Positions 1 through 5,504 of a stretch of 7,705 nucleotides of DNA are shown piece after piece (the stretch's first letter is position 1; each line of letters starts with the position of its first letter). The notes below the pieces were generated by a model that saw only the letters and a program-made list of their open reading frames with translations, ran no database searches and was not told where the DNA came from. The stretch lies in contig DEAM01000003.1 in assembly GCA_002347035.1 (NCBI GenBank), forward strand, positions 1-7,705, written 5' to 3'. Source of the stretch: Gemmatimonadales bacterium UBA2982 (lineage in GTDB: Bacteria; Gemmatimonadota; Gemmatimonadetes; Longimicrobiales; Gaopeijiaceae). The position numbers and the translations under genes are program-made.

Positions 1-1082
1 TTGCTACGGGAGCCCAGACTGATCGGCGCATGGGAATTCCGGATGAAGACCTTCCACGCAGTCACCCAGCCACCGAATTTGTCGCTTGGTTCAATGGGCA
101 CCCTGATTACCGGAATTATGAGTTCGATCTCTCCGCAGAGCATGTTGCTGTGGTCGGAGTAGGTAACGTCGCTGTAGACGTAGCCAGAATCCTCTGCCGA
201 ACTCCAGAAGAACTAGCCACGACCGATATAGCGGACCATGCACTCGAAGCCCTCAGTGAGAGTAACGTTAGAACAGTAACGATGCTCGGTCGCCGCGGAC
301 CCGCGCAGGCAGCCTTCACAAACCCGGAAGTCCGTGAACTCGGAGAACTCGAAGGTGCAGATATCTGCGTATTCTCAGATGAAGTAAAGCTGGATGCTCT
401 GAGCCAGGCTGAAGTCGAAGAATCTGATGACGACAAGGTCGCCCGTAAGGTCGAGATTTTACAGGAATTCGCGCAGCAGGAGCGCCAGGGAAAGGAACGG
501 CTTCTCACACTCCGCTTCCTGGTTTCTCCGACCAAACTCATCGCTGGTGAAGATGGTGGTGTGCGTGCTATGCAGCTTGTGAAAAATGAACTTTGTATGG
601 ACGACGGCAGGTTACGCCCGCGGGCCACGGAAGAAGTTGAAGAGATTCCAGTGGATCTCGTGTTTCGCTCAGTTGGATACCGTGGCGTACCTATCCAAGG
701 TCTTCCATTCCATGACGGCTGGGGAATTATCCCCAACAGCGCAGGGCAGGTTACTGAGGTACAGTCCGGTACACCCCGCACCGGGATTTACGTTAGCGGC
801 TGGATTAAGCGAGGCCCCACAGGAGTAATCGGAACGAACAAGAAGGACGGAACAGAAACGGCTAAAGCAATGCTGGAAGATGCGAGGTCTTCTGTGGTCT
901 TGGTTCCTAAGTATTCCGATCCAGACGCTATAGAGGCACTGGTCCGCGAGCGACAACCCCAGGTAGTGACCTACGAGGACTGGATGCGCCTAGACAAGCT
1001 GGAAGTATCACGGGGCGAAGATCGAGGTCGCCCACGAGTAAAGCTCACTTCGCGCACCGAGGTAAGAGAGGCACTGAAATAG
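1..1082 (+). CDS. fprA: Ferredoxin/flavodoxin-NADP+ reductase FprA (adrenodoxin reductase family), 5'-truncated by the window edge
   Basis: FAD enzyme moving electrons between NADPH and ferredoxin in the cytoplasm, for example for P450s or Fe-S enzymes. The reading frame is open from base 3, and the residues ATGAQTDR before the first ATG (base 30) are the conserved family segment ahead of IPDEDLP, so that ATG is internal and the true start lies upstream. Counting from base 30: an NADP-binding loop VGVGNVAVDVARIL near residues 42-55, the phosphate-recognising segment GRRGPAQAAF near 87-96, and the C-terminal FAD/NADP segment GWIKRGPTGVIGTNKKD near 258-274. The tail containing GRPRVKL is typical of actinobacterial FprA. 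About 360 residues are visible; family members have about 450, so roughly the first 100, with the first FAD-binding glycine motif, are missing. It is convergent with the exporter gene. The family call is very secure. Confidence 0.93.
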   Translation, partial: ATGAQTDRRMGIPDEDLPRSHPATEFVAWFNGHPDYRNYEFDLSAEHVAVVGVGNVAVDVARILCRTPEELATTDIADHALEALSESNVRTVTMLGRRGPAQAAFTNPEVRELGELEGADICVFSDEVKLDALSQAEVEESDDDKVARKVEILQEFAQQERQGKERLLTLRFLVSPTKLIAGEDGGVRAMQLVKNELCMDDGRLRPRATEEVEEIPVDLVFRSVGYRGVPIQGLPFHDGWGIIPNSAGQVTEVQSGTPRTGIYVSGWIKRGPTGVIGTNKKDGTETAKAMLEDARSSVVLVPKYSDPDAIEALVRERQPQVVTYEDWMRLDKLEVSRGEDRGRPRVKLTSRTEVREALK

Positions 1083-1093
1083 CTTTCGCAACG

Positions 1094-1112
1094 GTCGGCA
1101 AAAATGCTCGAC
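1094..1112. terminator. Weak bulged hairpin between two convergent genes
   Basis: In the 47-base gap between fprA and the convergent exporter gene, GTCGGCA (1094-1100) can pair with TGC-T-CGAC (1105-1112) around an AAAA loop with one bulged T. No T-run follows on either strand, so this is not a canonical Rho-independent terminator. It is the only structure in the gap and could work as a weak bidirectional terminator, or be chance. Confidence 0.2.
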
Positions 1113-1129
1113 AAGATCTCGCTAAGGTG

Positions 1130-2812
1130 TCACCCCACTCGGTCATGGGTCGTTCTTAGCGGTAGCTCCGGAATTCGAAGAGTTAGCAACGCAGCCACCA
1201 GCATTATCAGCGCTGTGAGCCAGTAAATCCGGCTGGTAGCCAGACTGAAAGCTTCTCGAACCTCACTCATAATCCGATCTGTTACAGCTACTCCTTCTGC
1301 AACCAATGCTGTAGCAGCTGCCGGGGTGGCAGCATCCTCAGCCAGTCCCAGATAGAGCAAACTGATCCTGTCAGGCAAATCAGCACCTCCAGTCGAGACC
1401 AATTCCTCCAATGGTGTATCCGAGTCCCCCGCCCAAGTCGCGGGCATCTCGATCTCTGCGAATGCAAGTCCCAGTGTTGTAGCTAGCAGGGTCCCCATGA
1501 TGGCTGCACCAACTGTAGCCCCAGTTTGCCGGAAGAACTGAGATGCGCTGGTGGCTTGTCCTACGAAGCGCACGTCAACGGCGTTCTGAATCGCCAGAGT
1601 CAACAAAGGCATAGAGGGCCCCGCTCCGAGACCGGCTAGAATCATGTACAGCGTGATCATCCAGTACGAGACATCCGGACCCATGCGCGCCAAGAGAACG
1701 ACAGATAGCAGGAATAGCACCGCACCCAAGAAAAGCTGGCTGCGGTATCCAACGCGATTCACGATCTGTCCTGCCAGTGTCGCACTAGTCACTATGCCCA
1801 AAGAAAATGGGATAAGCGCCGCTCCAGCTCGAGTTGCTGAAACTCCGAGCACATTCACCAGGAAGAGAGGCAGGAAAATAGTGACGGACATGAAGGCTGC
1901 CCCGAAAAAAAACGTGGTGAGATTCGCCGTCCGAAAGACTCGGTTGCCAAATAAGCGCAGATCTAAGATTGGGCTGGGCGAGGAGCGTGATCGCATGACA
2001 AACCCAGTCAACAGAACCACCCCTATAACGAAAAGAGTCAGGGTCTCCGGAGAGGTCCACGGATAAGCTCGTTTGTCGATCTGAAGTGAAAGGATAAGCG
2101 GTATAAGGCCGCCGAGCAGTAGCACACTTCCTAGCAGATCAGGTGGAAGCCGCTCACCGGTAGGCTCCAATCTTGGCATCCTTCGGATGATGAACCACAA
2201 CGCCACAGCGGCTACCGGGACATTCACATAGAAGACCCAACGCCAACCCTCTACACCTGGGAGCCAGCCCCCGGCTCTGTCGGTAAGCAGGCCACCGATC
2301 AGCGGGCCAAGTACAGAGGCAACGCCAAAGACCGCACCCACATATCCCTGGTACTTTCCCCGCTCGGCGGGTGTGAATAAGTCCGCGATGACGATGAACG
2401 TCATCGCAAACAGGCCACCGCCACCGGCCCCTTGGATGCCTCGGAAAATCACTAGCTGGGTCATCCCATCACCTAGCAGGGGCAGGTCTCCAAGTTCCCC
2501 AGATAGGCCGCAAAGAATCGATCCCAAGAGGAACAGACCTATAGCACCTAGCGTCACCAACTTACGCGAATAAGTGTCGGCAAGCTTCCCGTATACCAGT
2601 GCAAGCGCGGTCGACGCCATCAAATAGGCTGTCGCAACCCAAGCGTACCGGTCGATGCCCTGCAAATCTTCAACCATCCTCGGCAGTGCCGTCGCAACGA
2701 TGGTCTGATCCAGAGCCGCGAGGAATAGTGCGGTAAGGATCGACAGGTAGATGACCGTTCTATCTCGACCCGATACTGGGGCCTTATCTGCGCCCGACGG
2801 GGTACTGTTCAT
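1130..2812 (-). CDS. DHA2 (EmrB/QacA-type) 14-helix major facilitator drug:H+ antiporter
   Basis: Integral membrane exporter of about 560 residues, predicted to expel drugs or other amphipathic compounds in exchange for protons. Counting from the ATG at 2812: the DHA2 signature LDQTIVATALP in helix 1 (34-44, with membrane Asp35), motif A GKLADTYSRK (75-84), motif B RGIQGAGGGG (124-133) and the antiporter motif C ending GPLIGG (about 159-174). Length and hydrophobic pattern fit 14 helices, and the long hydrophilic stretch (about 440-510) before the last helix is the usual extracytoplasmic loop of this family. An in-frame TTG at 2818 is an alternative start; neither start has a clear Shine-Dalgarno sequence, but a TAGACT box lies 5 bases before the ATG, suggesting a leaderless transcript. 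No TetR/MarR regulator gene is adjacent in the window, so the substrate is unknown. Confidence 0.92.
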   Translation of the reverse strand: MNSTPSGADKAPVSGRDRTVIYLSILTALFLAALDQTIVATALPRMVEDLQGIDRYAWVATAYLMASTALALVYGKLADTYSRKLVTLGAIGLFLLGSILCGLSGELGDLPLLGDGMTQLVIFRGIQGAGGGGLFAMTFIVIADLFTPAERGKYQGYVGAVFGVASVLGPLIGGLLTDRAGGWLPGVEGWRWVFYVNVPVAAVALWFIIRRMPRLEPTGERLPPDLLGSVLLLGGLIPLILSLQIDKRAYPWTSPETLTLFVIGVVLLTGFVMRSRSSPSPILDLRLFGNRVFRTANLTTFFFGAAFMSVTIFLPLFLVNVLGVSATRAGAALIPFSLGIVTSATLAGQIVNRVGYRSQLFLGAVLFLLSVVLLARMGPDVSYWMITLYMILAGLGAGPSMPLLTLAIQNAVDVRFVGQATSASQFFRQTGATVGAAIMGTLLATTLGLAFAEIEMPATWAGDSDTPLEELVSTGGADLPDRISLLYLGLAEDAATPAAATALVAEGVAVTDRIMSEVREAFSLATSRIYWLTALIMLVAALLTLRIPELPLRTTHDRVG

Positions 2813-2817
2813 TGGCA

Positions 2818-2846
2818 AGTCTAGCGGTGGGCTGGGAGTAGCTCCA
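2818..2846 (-). promoter_or_regulatory. Candidate leaderless promoter of the exporter gene
   Basis: On the minus strand TGGAGC (2846-2841), a 17-base spacer and TAGACT (2823-2818) resemble -35 and -10 boxes; TAGACT fits the actinobacterial TANNNT pattern. The -10 ends 5 bases before the ATG at 2812, so transcription should begin at or next to the start codon, which would explain the missing ribosome binding site. The -35 is weak (3 of 6 matches to TTGACA). Confidence 0.35.
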
Positions 2847-2874
2847 GGATGAAGAGATAAAGCCAGACTGGGAG
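2832..2874. repeat. Repeated CTGGGAG and a bulged hairpin in the 70-base divergent spacer
   Basis: CTGGGAG occurs at 2832-2838 and again at 2868-2874, 36 bases apart. The first copy also forms a small hairpin with CTCCAG (2842-2847), with one bulged G. These lie between the divergent exporter and YjbQ genes, where an operator would act on both. The second copy overlaps the purine-rich ribosome binding region of the YjbQ gene. The elements are short and may be chance. Confidence 0.2.
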
Positions 2875-2882
2875 AGAAGGCG

Positions 2883-3305
2883 ATGATTGTTGAGCACTAC
2901 ACGCTCGAATACCTCACTCAAGGCAACGATCATATCATTGATGTGACCGGCCAAGTCCACGACGCAATAGCTGAATCGGGTGTGTCGACCGGGCAAGCAG
3001 CACTTCTTGTACACGGTTCCACAGCTGCATTGACTACCTTGGAATATGAACCTGGACTCGTGAATCATGACATTGCAGCCGCGATGGAACGAATAGCTCC
3101 CAGGAATGCCCGTTACGTGCACGAAGAGACATGGCATGATGACAACGGACATAGTCATGTGCGGGCATCTACTGTTGGCCCTTCACTCGCTCTTCCTATC
3201 GTAGCTGGCAAGATACCACTGGGAACGTGGCAACAGGTTGTGCTGGTCGACTTCGATACGCGCGCGCGGAGCCGTATCGTGCATCTCAGTGTGTTAGGTC
3301 GCTAA
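2883..3305 (+). CDS. YjbQ/UPF0047 family protein (proposed secondary thiamine-phosphate synthase)
   Basis: Complete 140-residue protein of the UPF0047 (YjbQ) family, cytosolic beta-rich proteins that normally form trimers; weak thiamine-phosphate synthase activity has been proposed for some members, but the physiological role is unsettled. Visible family motifs: VHGSTAALTTLEYEPGL at about 43-59, the His/Asp-rich segment WHDDNGHSHVRAS at 84-96 (probable metal or active site), the GPSLALPIV segment at 99-107 and LGTWQQVVLVDFD at 113-125, followed by the R-x-R segment and the usual C-terminal beta strand. Length is normal for the family. The ATG is well supported by the purine-rich GGAGAGAAGG (2871-2880), ending 2 bases before it. 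It is divergent from the exporter gene and convergent with the menH-like gene, 18 bases apart with no terminator seen. No thiamine gene is nearby. Confidence 0.9.
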   Translation: MIVEHYTLEYLTQGNDHIIDVTGQVHDAIAESGVSTGQAALLVHGSTAALTTLEYEPGLVNHDIAAAMERIAPRNARYVHEETWHDDNGHSHVRASTVGPSLALPIVAGKIPLGTWQQVVLVDFDTRARSRIVHLSVLGR

Positions 3306-3323
3306 CACGACCACGGGACTGGC

Positions 3324-4088
3324 TTAAACGCCGGCTAAGAAAGACGTCACGGCATCCAGCCACGCTTCAGGATGTTCCAGATGAACTGCGTGACCTACAC
3401 CAGGAACAACCACAAGCGTGGCGTTGGGCATAAGGGCTTCCATGCTTCTTGCGACATCTATGAATTTCTGATCTAGACCGCCTGCTAACAGCAAGGTGCG
3501 CGCATCGATCTCTGGAAGTCGACCCCAAAGAGACGGCAGACTGCCCGTACCGAGTGCGCGCAGTGCAGTGGCAAGGCCTTGGACATCGTTCTGTAGACGC
3601 AGGGCACGTTGTCTATCTAGTAATGAGTCATCTAGTCCGCGTTGTGACGCGAATAACGGCAGTGCCTCCCAATAATCCACAAAATATTCGATGCCTTTTT
3701 CTTCAATTTGTAAGGCAAGAGCTTCGTCAGTCACTCTACGGGCTGAACGTTCAGCTTCCGTAGCAAGACCCGGAGATGATGACTCTAGAACCAGGTTGCG
3801 GACCTGCGCAGGATGCTTAGCAGCAAAGTGAAGAGCAATGCGCCCGCCCATTGAGTAGCCAAGGAGATCCGTGGGCCAAACACCAGAGACGGAAATTCGG
3901 GACAAGGTGGTTTCGAGCGTTACCCCAACCTCGGCCAGTGACGACTGAAGAGGGCCGTGGCCTGGCAGGTCGACCAAGACCGGGGGGGCAGTGCTTCCGG
4001 CTAGACCGTCAATCACCTGTTCGGTCCATGAAGCCGAAGACCCCGAAAAGCCGTGGAGTAAGATCGGGTGGCGAACAAGGCCACTCAT
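3324..4088 (-). CDS. menH: MenH-like alpha/beta hydrolase (2-succinyl-6-hydroxy-2,4-cyclohexadiene-1-carboxylate synthase)
   Basis: Predicted 254-residue cytosolic alpha/beta hydrolase. MenH removes pyruvate from SEPHCHC to give SHCHC in menaquinone synthesis. Counting from the ATG at 4088: oxyanion segment LHGFSGS (11-17), strand segment VDLPGHG (39-45), nucleophile elbow GYSMGG with Ser79 followed by Arg83, then ESSSPG (102-107), ALPLFASQ (142-149), acid GGLDQKF with Asp206, and GVGHAVHLE with His233. The GYSMGGR, SSSPG and LPLF segments and the cap-region R-x-x-Q...GLA...LR are MenH-like rather than generic, but no other men gene is in the window, so a related C-C hydrolase is possible. 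A GTG at 4109 would add seven residues. The ATG at 4088 is preferred because AAGG sits 5 bases before it and the MenH fold starts directly after. The gene diverges from the SDR gene with about 15 bases between starts. Confidence 0.75.
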   Translation of the reverse strand: MSGLVRHPILLHGFSGSSASWTEQVIDGLAGSTAPPVLVDLPGHGPLQSSLAEVGVTLETTLSRISVSGVWPTDLLGYSMGGRIALHFAAKHPAQVRNLVLESSSPGLATEAERSARRVTDEALALQIEEKGIEYFVDYWEALPLFASQRGLDDSLLDRQRALRLQNDVQGLATALRALGTGSLPSLWGRLPEIDARTLLLAGGLDQKFIDVARSMEALMPNATLVVVPGVGHAVHLEHPEAWLDAVTSFLAGV

Positions 4089-4093
4089 GTCGA

Positions 4094-4115
4094 CCTTAGC
4101 TCCATGCACATCCTA
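4094..4115 (-). promoter_or_regulatory. Ribosome binding site and candidate -10 box of the menH-like gene
   Basis: On the minus strand GGAG (4103-4100) and AAGG (4097-4094) precede the ATG at 4088; AAGG has a 5-base spacing. Further upstream TAGGAT (4115-4110) fits TANNNT, which would place the transcript start near 4103 and give a leader of about 15 bases holding only the ribosome binding site. No good -35 is visible at 17-18 bases. The -10 would lie inside the first codons of the divergent SDR gene. Confidence 0.35.
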
Positions 4116-4718
4116 CTAGTTGGTGCCACGGGCATTATCGGTAATGCAGTCCATGAAGCGCTCCTCGAACACGGTCATCGCGTGATAGCCGCTGGACACA
4201 CTCACGGCAAGCTTACCGTCGACCTTTCCAACCCCAGGTCGATTGAGGAACTCTACACGCTCACCGGTTCTGTAGATGCCGTGATTTGCGCCGCAGGCCG
4301 AGCACGGTTTGGGCCACTCGATGAACTTGGAGACGATGATTTTAATCTCAGTATCCGAAACAAGATGATGGGCCAGGTTAATCTCGTCCGTAGCGGGCTT
4401 GGCATTGTTGCCGAGGGTGGCTCCTTTACGCTGACCACTGGAGGACTGTCGCAGAACCCCGAAGCTGGGACATCTGCCGTGAGCATGGTCGGTGCCGGCA
4501 TCGAAGCCTTCGCACGCGGCGCGGCGATCGACCTCAAGCAACGCTACAGGGTTAACGTTGTGAGCCCCGGCTGGGTAGCTGAGACACGGCAACAGATGGG
4601 ACTTGATCCAATGCCGGGAATCTGGGCCAAAGACCTCGCGAAGTACTACGTCTACCTCGCTGAAGGGACTGTGACTGGCGAAGTGGCCAATGCAGATGAG
4701 CCACTAGTATCAAGCTAA
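4104..4718 (+). CDS. Atypical short-chain dehydrogenase/reductase without catalytic Tyr/Lys (Lin1944-like)
   Basis: Predicted 204-residue Rossmann protein. Counting from the ATG at 4104: the dinucleotide motif VGATGIIG with GxxGxxG at 7-13, VDAVICAAG (57-65) in place of the usual NNAG segment, GSFTLTTG (106-113) at the strand that normally ends in the catalytic Ser, and VNVVSPGWV (150-158) after the helix. The classical YxxxK is absent: aligned to the following GIEAF helix, the Tyr position is Val126 and the Lys position Gly130. This fits the small SDR subgroup typified by Listeria Lin1944, which has a canonical cofactor motif but no standard active site and no known function. A GTG at 4068 with GGAG 9 bases upstream is an alternative start adding 12 residues, which would overlap the menH-like gene; ATG 4104 has no Shine-Dalgarno but fits the family N-terminus. 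Convergent with the next gene, 14 bases apart. Confidence 0.82.
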   Translation: MHILLVGATGIIGNAVHEALLEHGHRVIAAGHTHGKLTVDLSNPRSIEELYTLTGSVDAVICAAGRARFGPLDELGDDDFNLSIRNKMMGQVNLVRSGLGIVAEGGSFTLTTGGLSQNPEAGTSAVSMVGAGIEAFARGAAIDLKQRYRVNVVSPGWVAETRQQMGLDPMPGIWAKDLAKYYVYLAEGTVTGEVANADEPLVSS

Positions 4719-4732
4719 GGACTGACTTTCGT

Positions 4733-5167
4733 TCAGATCCGCTCATGATCGGCACGCCAGCTGCTGACAGCCTTCTTGATGTCAGCTCGACCCGAAATGC
4801 CACCATCGAGCACTTGCCGCGCAAGGTCCGGGAGTTCTTCATCAGAAGCGAAGCGCAGCCCGATCAGCTGATCCGTCGTGAATTCAGAGATCCGGCTCTT
4901 TAGATCATCAGGGAGCAGCTCTTTCATCCGAATTCTCTCTTCCAGCCGAATCACACGGTCCTGCACACCCAGTGGAAAAAGCCGAGAGTAATAGACAGTT
5001 GACATAACCCCGATCGCGAAGAGAGCCACTGCCAGTCGTCCGACAGAAAAGTTCGTCACAGCCATATAGACGAAATAACACGTTGGAACAAAGATCATAA
5101 AGACCGTAATTAGATAGCCAGGTACGGGCTTGGCGTGGTTCTCTAAACTCTGGACAGGCTCGTTCAT
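4733..5167 (-). CDS. DUF6526-like small membrane protein, function unknown
   Basis: Predicted 144-residue protein with two hydrophobic helices near residues 17-37 and 42-62 and a hydrophilic C-terminal half. Features recalled from the DUF6526 family are visible: an N-terminal ENHAKPVPGYL segment (9-19) like the family's KNHxRxVP, then LGVQDRVIRLEERIR (66-80), LLPDD (84-88), the segment DQLIGLRFASDEELPDL (99-115) and a terminal WRADHERI (137-144). The cytoplasmic tail is strongly charged and helical. An in-frame GTG at 5251 would add 28 residues (172 aa), but ATG 5167 is preferred because AGGAAG lies 6 bases upstream and the family similarity begins there. The added residues (HGIIFLIRS and so on) look like translated leader. 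No function is known for this family; no partner is evident from context. Confidence 0.78.
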   Translation of the reverse strand: MNEPVQSLENHAKPVPGYLITVFMIFVPTCYFVYMAVTNFSVGRLAVALFAIGVMSTVYYSRLFPLGVQDRVIRLEERIRMKELLPDDLKSRISEFTTDQLIGLRFASDEELPDLARQVLDGGISGRADIKKAVSSWRADHERI

Positions 5168-5173
5168 GTAGGA

Positions 5174-5179
5174 CTTCCT
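5174..5179 (-). promoter_or_regulatory. Ribosome binding site fixing the start of the DUF6526-like gene
   Basis: On the minus strand AGGAAG (5179-5174) lies 6 bases before the ATG at 5167. It supports the 144-residue form over the longer GTG-initiated frame. Confidence 0.6.
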
Positions 5180-5256
5180 GAGCCGGATTAACATCCGACA
5201 GTTACTGACGGTTGAGAGAGGGCTTCGAATCAAAAATATGATCCCATGCACCGACC

Positions 5257-5285
5257 AACGTAGTGCGGAGAGATAAGCTGTCCAA
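5257..5285 (-). promoter_or_regulatory. Candidate promoter of the DUF6526-like gene
   Basis: On the minus strand TTGGAC (5285-5280), exactly 17 bases, then TACGTT (5262-5257). The -35 matches TTGACA at 4 of 6 positions and the -10 fits TANNNT. Transcription would start near 5250, giving a leader of about 83 bases to the ATG at 5167. The start point falls within a base or so of the in-frame GTG at 5251, so leaderless translation of a longer form is conceivable. Confidence 0.45.
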
Positions 5286-5324
5286 ATGAGCTAAACCGAG
5301 AGCTACTCATAAGTGGCAGAGGTT

Positions 5325-5412
5325 CATAGCTAACTGGGATCCTCCCAGGTGGAAAGATCACATTTCGCATAGGTCCTTGACTGGCAATATAAGAGTCACC
5401 GTGCTAGCTATG
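5325..5412. repeat. Inverted repeat CATAGCTA/TAGCTATG enclosing a tight hairpin
   Basis: CATAGCTA (5325-5332) is perfectly complementary to TAGCTATG (5405-5412). Inside the enclosed 72 bases, CTGGGA (5334-5339) pairs with TCCCAG (5343-5348) around a three-base TCC loop, directly after the first arm. This could be a folded leader or an operator pair; no T-run follows, so it is not a normal terminator. It matches no riboswitch known to me. Confidence 0.3.
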
Positions 5413-5504
5413 CTGACCTGCAAGTCGAAATTTGTGCTTGATATAGAGGCCAGCTTACAGGAGATTTAGCGGTCCCCGATGCTAACCTGACTCCAGTTAA
5501 GCTT

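Larger units (their letters stand above)
5168..5504. other. 337-base divergent intergenic region upstream of the alpha-oxoamine synthase operon
   Basis: No convincing gene on either strand. It holds the minus-strand promoter candidate of the DUF6526-like gene at its left. For the + strand operon no good -35/-10 pair was found. TTGACT (5377-5382) has no -10 at a suitable distance, TTGATA (5438-5443) is followed 17-18 bases later only by weak GAGATT/AGATTT, and TAACCT (5483-5488) fits TANNNT but lacks a -35. A tight hairpin (5334-5348) sits inside an 8-base inverted repeat (5325-5332 with 5405-5412). An imperfect 15-base dyad, AACCTGACTCCAGTT (5484-5498), lies 6 bases before the synthase start. 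Confidence 0.5.

Noticed and set aside
30..32. ATG at base 30 as the start of fprA
   Set aside because: The frame is open to the window edge and the preceding residues ATGAQTDR are conserved in the family, so the gene begins upstream of the window.
116..781. Long minus-strand open frame of 221 codons antisense to fprA
   Set aside because: The plus strand here carries strong FprA motifs; the antisense translation is Ser/Arg/Thr-rich with no recognisable domain, typical of a shadow frame.
1644..2066. Plus-strand open frame of 140 codons inside the exporter gene
   Set aside because: Basic, low-complexity translation opposite a transporter with clear motifs; shadow frame.
2784..3158. Minus-strand open frame across the exporter/YjbQ spacer
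   Set aside because: Overlaps the well-supported YjbQ gene and the exporter start; Cys/His-rich translation without a family resemblance.
3982..3988. G7 run in the menH-like gene as a frameshift or phase-variation site
   Set aside because: The frame is intact on both sides with MenH-like motifs throughout; nothing beyond the run itself supports it.
4116..4592. Minus-strand open frame of 158 codons opposite the SDR gene
   Set aside because: The SDR frame has GxxGxxG and other family motifs; the antisense frame has none.
5334..5348. Hairpin before the synthase operon as a Rho-independent terminator or T-box element
   Set aside because: No T-run follows, and neither the T-box consensus nor a specifier-loop arrangement can be seen.
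5377..5414. TTGACT (5377) with TAGCTA/TATGCT (5405-5414) as a plus-strand promoter
   Set aside because: The spacing is 22-26 bases, too long for a sigma-70-type promoter.
5479..5490. Three-codon leader peptide (ATG CTA ACC TGA) before the synthase gene
   Set aside because: The nearest AGGAG is 15 bases away, too far for initiation, and three codons are easily chance.
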